A DNA stretch of 64,000 nucleotides from Trichomonas tenax (Eukaryota > Parabasalia > Trichomonadida > Trichomonadidae): positions 46,728 to 110,727 of the forward strand of contig JALKBU010000046.1 of assembly GCA_023091735.1 (NCBI GenBank). The letters run 5' to 3'. Made by a program: the position numbers and the translations under genes. Below, one piece after another: positions 1-10,490 of the stretch; the first letter of the stretch is position 1, and every line of letters starts with the position of its first letter. Under the pieces are notes generated by a model. The model searched no databases and had not been told where the DNA came from. It saw nothing but the letters and a program-made list of their open reading frames with translations.

Positions 1-154
1 AAAATTAAGACTTGGCATTTAAAAATTAAGCCTAAGAATGTATCAGCTTTTGTTTTTTCCATTCGAGCCTGGTGTATCGAATAAATTTTAAAATATGAGT
101 ATTCTTCGTAATTTGTCATGAGAACGAAAAGGAAATGTTTAATTTTTACATTTT

Positions 155-778
155 TCAGCAGCATGAATTATTCTTCTTCTTATTCTTAGTCTTAGGATCT
201 GGAATAATTACACTATGACCACCATCAGTAGATGATTTCTGGCCACTGATTTCACCAGCAGCGACCTTTTGCAAGAGTTCTCTGCCTGTTCTGATGAATG
301 TTTCTTGAATTCCTGTAGCATCAGCTGCAGATGTTTCAATGTATTGAAGTTCGTTAGATTTAGCGAAGTCCTCAGCTTCCTGCCTCGAGATAACGCGGGA
401 AGAAGCAAGATCAACTTTGTTACCGACTAAGATAACCGAGCAGTGTGGATCAGCTTCAACACGAGCGTCTCTAAGCCATCTTGGGAGCTGATCGAAACTC
501 TTTCTATCTGTAATATCGAAAACTAGGATGACGCCTAATGCGTTCCTGAAATATGCTCTTGCGATTGTGTAAAATCTTTCCTGGCCTGCTGTATCCCAAA
601 TCATCATTTTAATCATTTTATTTTCGATTGTTGTCACCCACGTGAAATATTCGATACCAACTGTTGACTGAGTGCCTCTGACGAATTTATCTTCGACAAG
701 ACGCCTGAGAATTGAAGTCTTTCCAGCACCAGAGCAGCCGATAACAATAAATTTGAATTGCAGAGGTGTTTCCGCCAT
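155..778 (-). CDS. Rab-family small GTPase
   Basis: This is a 207-residue Ras-superfamily GTPase of the Rab type, expected to cycle between GDP and GTP and recruit effectors to vesicle membranes. All nucleotide-binding motifs are visible: P-loop GCSGAGKT at residues 14-21, switch I threonine near T39, WDTAGQERF at 61-69, NKVD at 120-123 and ETSA at 148-151. The protein ends in two cysteines after a lysine/asparagine-rich tail, the usual double geranylgeranylation signal. Length is normal for a Rab. The P-loop has Cys-Ser-Gly-Ala where many Rabs have Asp-Ser-Gly-Val, which hints at a lineage-specific member. The exact Rab subfamily cannot be assigned by eye; it looks closest to the Rab2/4/14 group, but that is a guess. 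Confidence 0.95.
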   Translation of the reverse strand: MAETPLQFKFIVIGCSGAGKTSILRRLVEDKFVRGTQSTVGIEYFTWVTTIENKMIKMMIWDTAGQERFYTIARAYFRNALGVILVFDITDRKSFDQLPRWLRDARVEADPHCSVILVGNKVDLASSRVISRQEAEDFAKSNELQYIETSAADATGIQETFIRTGRELLQKVAAGEISGQKSSTDGGHSVIIPDPKTKNKKKNNSCC

Positions 779-1214
779 TTATAAATTTATCATAAAAACC
801 GTCGAAATTTTTTTTATTTCAATTATCGGAATTTCGATTTTTTCGTATGGATTTCATATGGATGTGCCAATTAGGCACTTTTTAGCTGAGCGCGAACTCA
901 ACATTTTTAAGGAGTGGAAGGAGCGACCCAAGGGCCCTTTATAATGCCGTTTGATCCAGAAATTTTAAAAATCCACCTCATTATTGTATCGAACCCTTAT
1001 AATAAAAATCCCCTTTTATTGAAACATTCGGAATACCCTTTTTAGCAATTTTAGCCCCATATTATCACATATTTCCCCTCGATAATTAATATAACCCCTG
1101 TGTAATTAGTGGAAAAGTGACGAATTCACTAATAAGGTTTTTAGTGCCGAATTCGCGTAAACTATTCAAAATTGAATAGCGTAGCGAATGAGCAACGGGT
1201 TCGCTAATTTTGCT

Positions 1215-1245
1215 AATGTGCTATATGATTTTCATATAGCACATT
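1215..1245. repeat. Perfect 14-bp inverted repeat with 3-base loop
   Basis: The arm AATGTGCTATATGA at 1215-1228 is matched by its exact reverse complement at 1232-1245, separated by TTT. It would form a strong hairpin in DNA or RNA. No gene end lies beside it, so it is not an obvious terminator. Confidence 0.8.
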
Positions 1246-1654
1246 TCATTTAAATAATAAATGACCAAGAAAAAGCATAGATTTATCGAGAAGCTCTTGA
1301 GAAAAACTCATTTTATTATGAATAACTTAAGAAAGACACTGTAAACTATTGTGTATTAAAAATCACTCGTTTTTAGGTTCAAAAACCCAAGATTTAATTT
1401 TAAATAAAATCAAATCCTCTGATTTTAGCTTTAATAGTGTGAAATTATAATCACAAATGCTAATGATATATCTAGCTGGTGATATTTTAGGATACAAATA
1501 TAATTCTTAAAAAAATTGTCACAATAATGTCACTTTCCGCGAATTGGTTCTGCGATTTTAGCGAATGGAACATTTTTGCCAATTCGCTCATCCATAGATT
1601 TCGGCTTTCTTTTACATATCTACCGCAAATTCACAAAGAGCTTGGAATTTTTTC

Positions 1655-1830
1655 TTATTTTACATGACAGAATCGATCGTATTTTGTGAGAATTTGTTGC
1701 GAATTTATTATTTTACATGTCGAATTATAATTTTATGTGACAAAAATTATAAATTTTTATCATTAATTTTTTCAAATTACATGTTAACATGTTAAATTTA
1801 ATTTTTACGTGACACAAAAAATATACTTGA
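1655..1830. repeat. Degenerate ~20-bp TTTACATGACA-type repeat array
   Basis: Copies of a TTTACATGACA-like motif start near 1658, 1712, 1732, 1756, 1776, 1804 and 1822. The 1712-1732 and 1756-1776 steps are exactly 20 bp. The array ends about 40 bp before the 3' end of the cysteine protease gene. The same motif and spacing recur at five other places in the window. Confidence 0.55.
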
Positions 1831-1869
1831 CAATTTTTTTTTTAAAATAATAACTCCGAATAAAAAGGT

Positions 1870-2829
1870 TTATTCAACGACAGGAATGACGGCCTCCAAA
1901 GCGATGCCGCACTGGTTGCCTTTGTTCCTTGACATCTTGATATAGCCTTCAAGTCCCCAGTTAACACCCCATGAATTGCGAACGAGCCAGTAATCCTTTC
2001 CATCCTCAACACCATAGCCAATGATGCAGACGACATGGTCCAATTCATAAATGTGCCAGTGTGGGTTATCATAAACACCTGAGCGGTAAAGTCTGAATGA
2101 CTCAGATGCAGCTGCAATGATGGCTGAGTATGGACCGTTTGTTGCTACTTCAGCCTTGAGTGTTTCTTCGTTATCCTTGCATCTGTGGTGTCCTGTGACT
2201 TTGCAGACGCCTCTGGACTTATCAAACTTGCAGCTGTGCTTTGCTGCCTCATACGGATAATTAATTTCGAGCTCAAACATTCCATGCATGAACAAGTGAA
2301 CATAACCGATTGCAATCGTTGGAAGGCAGCCGTAGCAGCCGAGGCAGTCGTGGACACAGTCAACAAGGCACTGCTCTGATAAGCTGTAGAGTGTTCCATG
2401 CTTCAATGCCCATTGACTTTCCATAGAAGCGCATGTTCCGAATGCCCAGCAAGAACCGCAGTGCTTCTGATCCTTAATTGGGTTGACAACGCCTTTAGTT
2501 CTGTAGTCGAGTTCGTCTGGGATGTCATTTGATATTGGTTTCATTGGAACGTCAGTGTTATATTTATTACCCATCATTTTGCCGCCTAACATGGACTGAT
2601 ATTCGGTATTTGTGAGGTGAGCGAACTTGTTGAGTTCGAGTTTGTAGGAAGATTCGTGCTTATTGTGCTCTTCGACGTATCTCTTCATATTTAGGAAAAT
2701 TCCTAAGCGGAAGTGGTACTCATCGCCTGTAAACATGTTGTTTGTGGTCCTCATCCAGTTCAAGAATGTCATTTCTTCATGTTTTTCGTAGTAAACAGAG
2801 GAAGAAAAAGAAAGAAGGAAATTCAACAT
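1870..2829 (-). CDS. Cathepsin L-like papain-family cysteine protease
   Basis: This 319-residue protein is a clan CA, family C1 cysteine peptidase, expected to be lysosomal or secreted. It has an N-terminal hydrophobic stretch that could be a signal peptide, an I29-type inhibitory propeptide at about residues 18-80, and a mature domain from about residue 105. The oxyanion glutamine is Q121 and the catalytic cysteine is C127 in CGSCWAF. The catalytic histidine is H265 in LDHVVCIIGYG and the catalytic asparagine is N285 in NSWGVNWG. All catalytic residues are therefore intact. The ATG is preceded, 3 bp away on the coding strand, by AAAAGTGTC, a one-base variant of the AAAAGTGAC motif seen before other genes here. 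Trichomonads carry large families of such proteases, several of them secreted. Confidence 0.96.
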   Translation of the reverse strand: MLNFLLSFSSSVYYEKHEEMTFLNWMRTTNNMFTGDEYHFRLGIFLNMKRYVEEHNKHESSYKLELNKFAHLTNTEYQSMLGGKMMGNKYNTDVPMKPISNDIPDELDYRTKGVVNPIKDQKHCGSCWAFGTCASMESQWALKHGTLYSLSEQCLVDCVHDCLGCYGCLPTIAIGYVHLFMHGMFELEINYPYEAAKHSCKFDKSRGVCKVTGHHRCKDNEETLKAEVATNGPYSAIIAAASESFRLYRSGVYDNPHWHIYELDHVVCIIGYGVEDGKDYWLVRNSWGVNWGLEGYIKMSRNKGNQCGIALEAVIPVVE

Positions 2830-5372
2830 TTTGACACTTTTCTTTCAAATTCGTGAATGATTTGATGTTGATTGTGTTTGCAACATACCAGATATACAAC
2901 CTTCAGTCGGAGAAGGACCTGCAGCCTTCATTTTGCGTTTTTATCCATCATAATCGCAGTTGCAAACTCATATCATTAATCGCTCATTATTTACACTATA
3001 TCTATCATTTACACAGACTATATATGAATTCTACAGTGGAATTTTTGCAAAACAAATCAAATTAATCAAAGATTCAATACATTGATGGAAATTGGCATTT
3101 GCACTATAAAAATACAATACCCTATGGTATTTTAATTAAATCATGAGACTTTTTTCGAATGAAGACTTATATTAATTTCATTTTAAAAAAAAAGTACTCC
3201 AACAAAGGATGAATCATGAAAACAATGCATTCATAGATTGTTGTCAATAGGGTTCAAACATTGTTTTTGTTTGTTGTCTTGATTGGATAATTCAATGAAA
3301 ACATAAAGAAAATCCAAAAATAAGAATGTTCATTTTAGATTGGCCGCCATGTGTGTTTTGATATGTGAAAGTATCAGTATCTTCTTTCATTGATTTTCAC
3401 ATGTTGAATAATCAAATATGTTATCAAAGCCATTACTCGTTGAAGATTCTTATTAGCAATGCCTAGCTCTATTGAGTATTTCGAATATATGGTTACATGC
3501 CACTGATTGTCCAATTTTTTGATAAATTACGCTATTATTTCTGCAGGCCTTGAAAGCATGAATCGCAAGCCAATGTAATATAGGATAAATGATAGTAATC
3601 ATGTTAAAGACTAATGTTTTTCACATTCTTTTGATTGCAAATGTTGATATGGTTGAAGCAAATATAAAACGACTTCATTTGACATGGGAAATATATTATC
3701 AAGCATAACTTAATGATTTTATAATTAATTTCATTGACAAACATCGGTGAAAGCAACGAATGCTCCAAAATGAAAATTACAATTGCTCAAACCGATTCTA
3801 GTCATAGATTATAATCTAAAAGGTTTGATATTAATAAATTTTTAAAAATATTATAAGATATGGGTGGTTAGGAAGGAACATAAAGTCCAAATGCTAGGAT
3901 TCATGTTTTCATAAGATAAGGGTCGGAAATGATAAATAGAGCAAAATATAAAAAAAAAAATAAAAAAGAACCAAAATGAAAGTAGAAATACTATGTCCAA
4001 AATATGTGTTGTAGATATACATCGTTATGCATTTTCAAAATAATATTTGCGATTATTTTCCATATTTGCCAAAAACATAAAATTGATCAAACAAACATGT
4101 GTGTGGTGATTTACATATTAACGAGAATTTGATGTGCATGAATAAAATCCCCTGTTTTCTGATATTTCTTCTTGCAATATTAAAATTGTAATTAATAATG
4201 ACGTTTTGGGCAATGAAGGACATATTACAGGCAATAGTGAGTTATATACAATGGAAACATCAGTCGAATGATGTGTAAGGAGTTACAGGACTTTGCATTT
4301 TGCCTGATTGTAATTTACAAAATTGAATGTCAAGATGATGTGAACCAATATAAATTGTTCTGTATCTACAGAAGCCAACGGACAGATATTTCATGTTTTT
4401 ATTGCAAAATACAAATCTGTTAATTTGTAAATTATAAACTTCACAAAAAATCGAATTGAGATTGAATTTTTTGAAGATCAGATATAATCAAATTCGTTTT
4501 TTTAGTTAAAAATATCTTGTTATTTCTTAAGAACAGTAACATGATATTTTATATTGCAACGATTTGACAATATAAAATTGTGCCAATCATATCAAAAAGT
4601 TTTGAATTCAATCTTTTTTCTGAACTTTCGAAGATTTTTTCCCTTTTCGTTGTCCGGTGATTGTACTGTTGACGAGGTTTTTTATTCAAAAAAATTAATG
4701 TCGAAAAATTATGGTTTTAAAATGATGTAGGAAACAATGAATAAAACGGTTTAAAATTCTCAATGATTCAAATTGAATTATAATCATTTGTTTCATATTC
4801 CTACATATGATAAGCAAAACAAATTAAATTGGAATCATGCTCAGCCCTTAAAGATGATTAACGTAAACATACAAAGGGGAATGAAGCCAAAAAAGACCGT
4901 GGGAAGTGAATATTTTTTGTGGGTAAAGTGATTTTACTTTTTCCTTCAATTCACTGAACGTTCACAATTTTTCTATTTTCAAAAATTGACCTGAGTGTAA
5001 ATTAATTGAATGGCATAGCCACTTCACATTCAACATCTCTTGACATAAATGTGTTTTATGGAACTAGAAACCCTATGTTCGCATCAAAATTATTAAATCC
5101 TTTGAATTCAATTTTTTCATATTCTTCACTGTATATGTATTCTAATCATAATATAAATTTTATTATATATATTCAAATTTTGTTTTCACAATTTGTATTA
5201 TTACATGATTATATGATCAATTATTTTCACATTTATCCACATTTTCAAAATTGAACAAATCATTTCAATATTTTGAATAAGATTTCCGGTTTATAGTATG
5301 CTTACAATGCTGCAATAAGTCATATTCCAAACTTTTAAATGCATGCATTCAATCTTATTTTTAATTACAATC
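2830..5372. other. Gene desert, 2.5 kb
   Basis: The stretch is A+T-rich with many homopolymer runs and no convincing coding region on either strand. Short open frames at 2853-3065 and 5006-5254 have random, Ile/Asn/Tyr-rich composition and no motif. No repeat structure stood out. Confidence 0.6.
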
Positions 5373-6173
5373 ATGAATTCAAGAAATGTCGAACATGGAG
5401 AAGCCCAGAACAATTTCTTTGATTACTTGCTTGTTGACCTTCCCGATGACAAGCTTATGGATATCAAACAAATCTTGTTCAACTTTATAACAAATGTTAT
5501 CAATTATGAAGAAGCGAAGACTTCCTATTTCAATTTGGTAGGTAACCTTGAGTTGATTGACAAGCTGCAAAACTTTATGAGCATAACAGAAGACGGGCCA
5601 TCGTATAGTTACGTAGATGATGATAGATCATCTCTAAAGAAGAATAAAACGTGGACTAGATTTGAAGATCAGCGTTTAATTGCCGGAATTCATAAATTTG
5701 GAATTACTAATTGGACTAATATCTCCCAATTTGTAGGAAACGGAAGAACTCGAGGCCAATGTTCACAGAGATGGCATCGAACGATAAATCCACTCATAAA
5801 CAAGAACTACTGGTCCCAGGATGAAGATTTCCGATTAATGCACGCTGTTTCTAAATATGGAGATAAATCTTGGGCGAAAGTTGCTTCGTACGTCACAGGT
5901 CGCACAGACATACAGTGCAGGTACAGGTACCAAATTATATCAAAGAAATACACACCTTCGCCAACAGATAGTCCAATGCCGTGGAAAAACCAAACATTCG
6001 AATATAAGCCAATTAAGTATGAGAAACCGAAGAAGAAGGTCAATTCGATAATGATGACGGAGAAAGATGACCAAGAAATGAAAAACCCGGAGATTTGCAA
6101 CACTTTGATCTTATTAGATCTCCTGAAAGAAATTAGCTCTGATCCTTCTTCACTCTTCAACTCGTTCAAATGA
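5373..6173 (+). CDS. Two-repeat Myb-like DNA-binding protein
   Basis: From the chosen ATG this is a 266-residue R2R3-type Myb protein. Two SANT/Myb repeats lie at about residues 93-139 and 145-193, with tryptophans in WTRFEDQ, NWTNIS, QRWHR, YWSQDEDF and SWAKVASYV. This is the usual layout for trichomonad Myb regulators, which bind AACG-type promoter elements. The N-terminal ~90 residues are acidic and of unknown function, and the C-terminus is lysine-rich after the repeats. An in-frame ATG exists 30 bp upstream at 5343, but the intervening residues are purely hydrophobic. The second ATG, which follows a TCA context, looks more likely. Target genes are unknown. Confidence 0.9.
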   Translation: MNSRNVEHGEAQNNFFDYLLVDLPDDKLMDIKQILFNFITNVINYEEAKTSYFNLVGNLELIDKLQNFMSITEDGPSYSYVDDDRSSLKKNKTWTRFEDQRLIAGIHKFGITNWTNISQFVGNGRTRGQCSQRWHRTINPLINKNYWSQDEDFRLMHAVSKYGDKSWAKVASYVTGRTDIQCRYRYQIISKKYTPSPTDSPMPWKNQTFEYKPIKYEKPKKKVNSIMMTEKDDQEMKNPEICNTLILLDLLKEISSDPSSLFNSFK

Positions 6174-6563
6174 GAAAAGCTTCACTCAATAGTCTATTAT
6201 ATATTTTTTATATTGTTAGATTCTATTTTTTTTATTATGTTGTTGTAAAATTCGCTAATTGTTTAATTTGACATTCATAGGGCTCCATAAAAACCGTAAA
6301 CTATTGTGAGTTCAAAGTATTGATGATATATTTAGTGATTTCAATTTTCGCAGACAATCTTTTATAGGGAAAGTGTATGAAACGAAGCCATAACATAAAA
6401 TCGGTCATCCACTGCACAACAGTTATGATGAATAAAATGCAAACCATGAACATTTTTATTTTTAACAAAAAAAAAATCTTGATTTTATTGTTTATAAACT
6501 ATGTTTTCGATACATTTAGAACCAAAAATGCATGGATAAATAATACAAGTATATACAAACAGT
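6174..6563. other. Convergent intergenic region
   Basis: This region separates the 3' ends of the Myb and CLASP-like genes. It is A+T-rich and holds only presumed 3' untranslated sequence. The open frame at 6377-6595 overlaps the CLASP stop and has no coding character. Confidence 0.6.
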
Positions 6564-9146
6564 TTATTTTAATTTATTCACATATATGGAAATAAGCCGT
6601 TGCTTTGGGAGATCTAAGTCTCTTGTTACCTGGTCCGCAATGTCACCGTACGTTTTCACAAGCAAAGCAATGCAAAACACAACACTTTTCCTAACGAATA
6701 TATTTTCGTGATTTATATAATCACAGAGAATTTTTGTGACTCTTCGTGCACTCGGTCGCAGCCGCTCTACATTATTACGTATAGAGTTCTGTAGCTCATC
6801 GATGAATATTGTTGGTTCTGTATTACTTTTTGGAAGATTCTGCGTGAAGAATGTTATTAACTTCTCTGCATCTGCGCGAGACTCAACAAGAGTCAATAGT
6901 CTCTTTGCGTTGTATATGTTGATGTTTTTGATGGCTGACTCGGCGAGAATTTCGAAATAATCGCATCCTTTTTGATCAATGCATTCTATCATCACACCGA
7001 ACAGTTTCTCGCAGTCTTCAGATGTATCTTTGTATTGTGCAACAGCTGATGCTAATGATACATAAAAATCTTGTGCCGTTCTTGTGAAATCAGTTAAAGA
7101 AACACTTCTCAAGAATTTGCGAACATCAGAACACAAAGAATCGATATTTGTCTTAGTTTCGAGCTTGAATTTGTCGTTATACCCTTCATCAGCATATTCC
7201 AAAGCAGCGCGTATTAATATTTCTGAATTTTTATCAGGAGAACTGAATGTCTCCAAAACTTTTCTATTTTGTTGTGCAACTTCATGCAAAATCGTTTGTG
7301 ACTCTTCTTGACAAGATTCTGAATGCATTATTGCCATCTTAACAAGTTTCTTCGCTATCAATATACTCGAAAGATCTGATTTAGGATTTAACACTATCTG
7401 CGATGTGAATTTTGTTAATCTTACAGAAGGAACTTGTGTTAAAACTAATGTGATTAAGTCATTAGGATTATATTGATTTGTCATTGTTTTGAGAAGATTT
7501 TCGAGCATTTCTTCGTTATCTTTAGTGAAATGATCATTAATCAATCCGCCAAACAAAATTTCGAACATTGACTGCAACGAAGATCTAAAATCATTCGGAA
7601 ACAATGTCATAAGTTTTGTTATTAATATCAATGATTTTTTGGATAATTCGATTGATTTGCAGTTCAGAGTGATCAGCAATCCGGGAACAATATATCTCAT
7701 TTGATGCGATAGTTCTCTCGTCTTTTTCTCATCGATGTAATTTGATATTTGATCAATGAATGCTTTCTCGTTTCCTTCTTCAAGGAGAATTGCGCTCTTG
7801 CGAAGTGGCGTGAACTCTTTCTTCGGCGGAGATGAAGAACGCTTCTTTCCAAGCCTTGGAGGAGGCATTCCTGTGTCTACTGGATCAGATTTCCTTTTCG
7901 ATGATTTGCGATTGTCATCAGATGAAATACTATCGAATTTTTGCTTTCTTCTGTTATCTTCGTCTTCAATCTTTGGATTATAGTCTTCTGTTGTTATTTT
8001 TACTGAATTCGATCTGTGTTTGTTTGACATTTTCGAGTTTTCTCTTTTAGAAATCAATGTTGTTGGTGATTTTGCTCTTGCTGTTGTTGTTTTACTAAAA
8101 ATCGGTATCATTGAAGGCTTCTCGACCTGCTTCTTCTGTTTCTTCTTATATGGAAGCTTGCTCTGTCTTTGTTCTGTTTTAATTTTGTTGATTTGCTGCT
8201 TTTCTTCATATTGACGCCTTAGTTCATCAACGTAAGCTTTTGGTGATCGCAAAGATAAAAGCAAGTGCTCAGAAACTCTTGACTCAATTGGAGAGACCGG
8301 CGAATAGTTTTTCACAGGAGATTCAGATTGATTTTCTTTAATTGGCGGTGTTCCTTGTGGAACTTCAGCTGCCAATACTGCAGATTTCGTTTTTGAATCT
8401 AATGTTGCTAAAAACAAGTCTGTAAATTTAGTATATTTCGATGCAAATAACTTCGATGCAATTCTTGCTGAATTTCTTACTTCGAGTTGTGAATCAACGA
8501 GCAATAGTCGTAGTGTTTTCATTGCTATATCATTATATTGCTCAATAATATGTCTTTCCCAGTAATTTAGAATTAATATGAACGCATCGGCAGAAATCTG
8601 TCTATTTTCGTTGGCCTTCGATTTTGAGAGCTCTATGACACTGAAAAATATCTGTTTTTTAGGGCAATACTTCACTATCTCGAAGATTGCCAATTTGCAG
8701 CTTTCAGCAATAATCAAAGTGCCGTGTGTAGTTTGCTTCGATAGAGGTATGATCATTTCACCTAATTGCGCAAATTTCTTCTGTAAATTGTGTGCTAATT
8801 GTGCAATAAACAAACAAGCTTGTTTAACAAGAGCACTACGTAAATTTCTCGATCCGGAGATCAATCCCGTACTAATGTTTGCTATTTTACTTGAAAATTC
8901 GTCGAATTCTAATGCGCCGCCATTGACCAAGCCCATTCCACGCTTAATGGCCTTCACCTGCTCATCCCATTCGACCCATTCTGCGATTTTTTCGGAAAGG
9001 AAATCGATTTCTTTGGCAGCTTGCGAAGAATTTCGGATATTTACTGGCGGAATATCGTTTCCTGCGCATTCAAACTCAATTATCATCATCTTCGCAATGT
9101 CAGCGGTCGACGAAGCTGTGTTTGCGAACTTTCTGCTTTTAATCAT
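6564..9146 (-). CDS. CLASP-like microtubule plus-end protein
   Basis: This 860-residue protein resembles the CLASP family, which stabilises microtubules at plus ends, mitotic spindles and kinetochores. The N-terminal ~270 residues are HEAT/TOG-like helices. They are followed by a basic Ser/Lys/Pro-rich linker at about residues 290-445, typical of microtubule-binding regions, and a second helical domain to the C-terminus. The last helices (FVRKSVVFCIALLVKTYG and following) resemble the final TOG-like domain of CLASPs, where a VRK-AVFC-type helix is conserved. It is shorter than animal CLASPs (roughly 1300-1500 residues), so it may lack one TOG domain. Its position next to other cytoskeletal genes is only suggestive. 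Another HEAT-repeat protein is the main alternative. Confidence 0.75.
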   Translation of the reverse strand: MIKSRKFANTASSTADIAKMMIIEFECAGNDIPPVNIRNSSQAAKEIDFLSEKIAEWVEWDEQVKAIKRGMGLVNGGALEFDEFSSKIANISTGLISGSRNLRSALVKQACLFIAQLAHNLQKKFAQLGEMIIPLSKQTTHGTLIIAESCKLAIFEIVKYCPKKQIFFSVIELSKSKANENRQISADAFILILNYWERHIIEQYNDIAMKTLRLLLVDSQLEVRNSARIASKLFASKYTKFTDLFLATLDSKTKSAVLAAEVPQGTPPIKENQSESPVKNYSPVSPIESRVSEHLLLSLRSPKAYVDELRRQYEEKQQINKIKTEQRQSKLPYKKKQKKQVEKPSMIPIFSKTTTARAKSPTTLISKRENSKMSNKHRSNSVKITTEDYNPKIEDEDNRRKQKFDSISSDDNRKSSKRKSDPVDTGMPPPRLGKKRSSSPPKKEFTPLRKSAILLEEGNEKAFIDQISNYIDEKKTRELSHQMRYIVPGLLITLNCKSIELSKKSLILITKLMTLFPNDFRSSLQSMFEILFGGLINDHFTKDNEEMLENLLKTMTNQYNPNDLITLVLTQVPSVRLTKFTSQIVLNPKSDLSSILIAKKLVKMAIMHSESCQEESQTILHEVAQQNRKVLETFSSPDKNSEILIRAALEYADEGYNDKFKLETKTNIDSLCSDVRKFLRSVSLTDFTRTAQDFYVSLASAVAQYKDTSEDCEKLFGVMIECIDQKGCDYFEILAESAIKNINIYNAKRLLTLVESRADAEKLITFFTQNLPKSNTEPTIFIDELQNSIRNNVERLRPSARRVTKILCDYINHENIFVRKSVVFCIALLVKTYGDIADQVTRDLDLPKQRLISIYVNKLK

Positions 9147-9712
9147 CTCTCAAAAAAATACGAAATATAAAATTTAGTGAACGTTTAAAAATTTAAAATC
9201 TTCAAAAATTATGTTCGATGATGTTTTTTGATCAATTTTTAACCTTGAACATTAAATCTGCGTATTTTAACTATAATGCACTTACAGATAAGCTTGAGTA
9301 CTACAACATTAGTAGAATCAATCAAAATTTCAATGATTTTTCAAATGTTCACTTTGAGATTTTGTTGAACAATATTTTTCTTTCTAAAATAAAATCTGTC
9401 TCTATGAATAATAATCTTGCAAGATTCTGTACATTACTCTTTTAAGTGTTCAAGAGCTGAAATTCATTAAGCTAGTTAATGATTTAAATGGAAGAATATT
9501 TCATATCAATATTAGCATCTCATCTGTGTGATCATAGTGTCTTGGTGCAATTGAATCTACTTATAGTCGAATTAAGTATTTTTGCAATAAAAATTTTGAA
9601 AATATACTCTGATAAGCCAAATTATGAACATATATCTCTAATGGCAATAGAAACCTTCAGAAAAGATTATCATAATATAGATTAATAGAAAACAAAGAAT
9701 ATATTTTTGAAA
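9147..9712. other. Intergenic region with possible eroded coding sequence
   Basis: Open frames at 9218-9445 and 9488-9685 on the plus strand lie in the same frame, with a third short open piece between them in another frame. They have a mildly protein-like composition but no recognisable motif. They may be chance frames or the remains of a gene; I do not call one. Confidence 0.35.
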
Positions 9713-10348
9713 TCATTGATTCGAGTCTTTTGTAACTGTTTTGAGGCCTTTTCTCCTGTGTAAAGGACACTGTCCATATTTTTCAGAACAAGGAAAGCCG
9801 CATGGTTTTCCATTGACAATTGCATTGCATTTGGAAATGAATTTAAATTCTTTGAACTTTGGATCCAAAATAACGTGATTCAAGCAATATTTGCACCCAG
9901 GAATTGCTGAATTTAAGCACGATGGATAATCGCACATATGAACATGGACTGCAAATCCTTCTTCTTCTGATAATTTTTGGCAATATTTTTCGAAAGAATC
10001 TTTAATTTCAAGGAATTCATCAATATTTTCTCCTGGCAGATAATCAGCAATGCTTTCTGTTGGATTTGATGTTAAATCAGGAAGATTTCGAGATGAAACA
10101 ATATTTTGCAAAGCTTTTTCTGCCCATTCTCTGCCCGATATATTCGGGATTTCTTTTTTGTCGACATTTTCAATCGGAAAACACTCTTCTTCAGGAACAT
10201 CAACTAAAAATTCTTTCGATGGAACCGTAAAACTGTTTAAATTGATTAATTTGAATAAAGGCGATATTTCTGTATCAATTCCACAACTTTCTAACGCTGT
10301 TTCAAACTGTGCATCATTATGCAAATGCGGAATTGTTCCACATTGCAT
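9713..10348 (-). CDS. C3Hc3H zinc-binding protein (KANSL2/INO80D type)
   Basis: This 211-residue protein has a C-terminal cysteine/histidine array at about residues 139-197. Candidate zinc ligands are C139, C144, C155, H158, C174, C183, C194 and H197, including KYCLNH and QCPLH. The spacing fits the zf-C3Hc3H domain of KANSL2 and INO80D, subunits of chromatin-modifying complexes, so a nuclear chromatin role is the best guess. The N-terminal 130 residues are acidic and low in motifs. A shorter paralog with the same array lies at 39456-39830. The start codon is followed immediately upstream by a phased 20-bp repeat array at 10356-10490, which may be part of the promoter. The function is inferred from the domain only. 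Confidence 0.7.
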   Translation of the reverse strand: MQCGTIPHLHNDAQFETALESCGIDTEISPLFKLINLNSFTVPSKEFLVDVPEEECFPIENVDKKEIPNISGREWAEKALQNIVSSRNLPDLTSNPTESIADYLPGENIDEFLEIKDSFEKYCQKLSEEEGFAVHVHMCDYPSCLNSAIPGCKYCLNHVILDPKFKEFKFISKCNAIVNGKPCGFPCSEKYGQCPLHRRKGLKTVTKDSNQ

Positions 10349-10355
10349 TTTTAAG

Positions 10356-10490
10356 CTTTACGTGACATTTTATTTCTTTATGCGACAAAGATATATTTAC
10401 ATGGCGTTTTATTATTTTACATGACATTTTAATTTTTTGCGCGGCAAAATCGGATTTTACTTGGCATTTATTAATTTTACGTAACAAATG
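10356..10490. repeat. Phased 20-bp degenerate tandem array (7 units)
   Basis: Units begin with TTTAC or a close variant at 10357, 10377, 10396, 10416, 10436, 10456 and 10476, so the steps are 20, 19, 20, 20, 20 and 20 bp. The conserved core reads TTTACRTGRCA, followed by A/T filler. The array starts 8 bp upstream of the ATG of the zinc-finger gene and ends about 315 bp before a broken glycine-rich gene on the other strand. It is the clearest of six such arrays in the window. Confidence 0.8.

Larger units (their letters stand above)
779..1869. other. Intergenic region with hairpin and repeat array
   Basis: There is no supported gene here. The stretch holds one AAAAGTGAC motif at 1113-1121, a perfect 14-bp inverted repeat at 1215-1245, a shorter palindrome at 1162-1179, and a degenerate ~20-bp repeat array from about 1655 to 1830. 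A short GC-richer open stretch at about 855-944 has no recognisable product. Confidence 0.6.

Noticed and set aside
2853..3065. 70-codon frame in the gene desert
   Set aside because: No motif, random His/Ile/Tyr-rich composition and no promoter signal.
8578..9177. 199-codon plus-strand frame opposite the CLASP-like gene
   Set aside because: It is an antisense shadow with no domain and no promoter-like signal.
10356..10490. CRISPR-like array
   Set aside because: The units are about 20 bp with no separate unique spacers and diverged repeats, and the host is a eukaryote.
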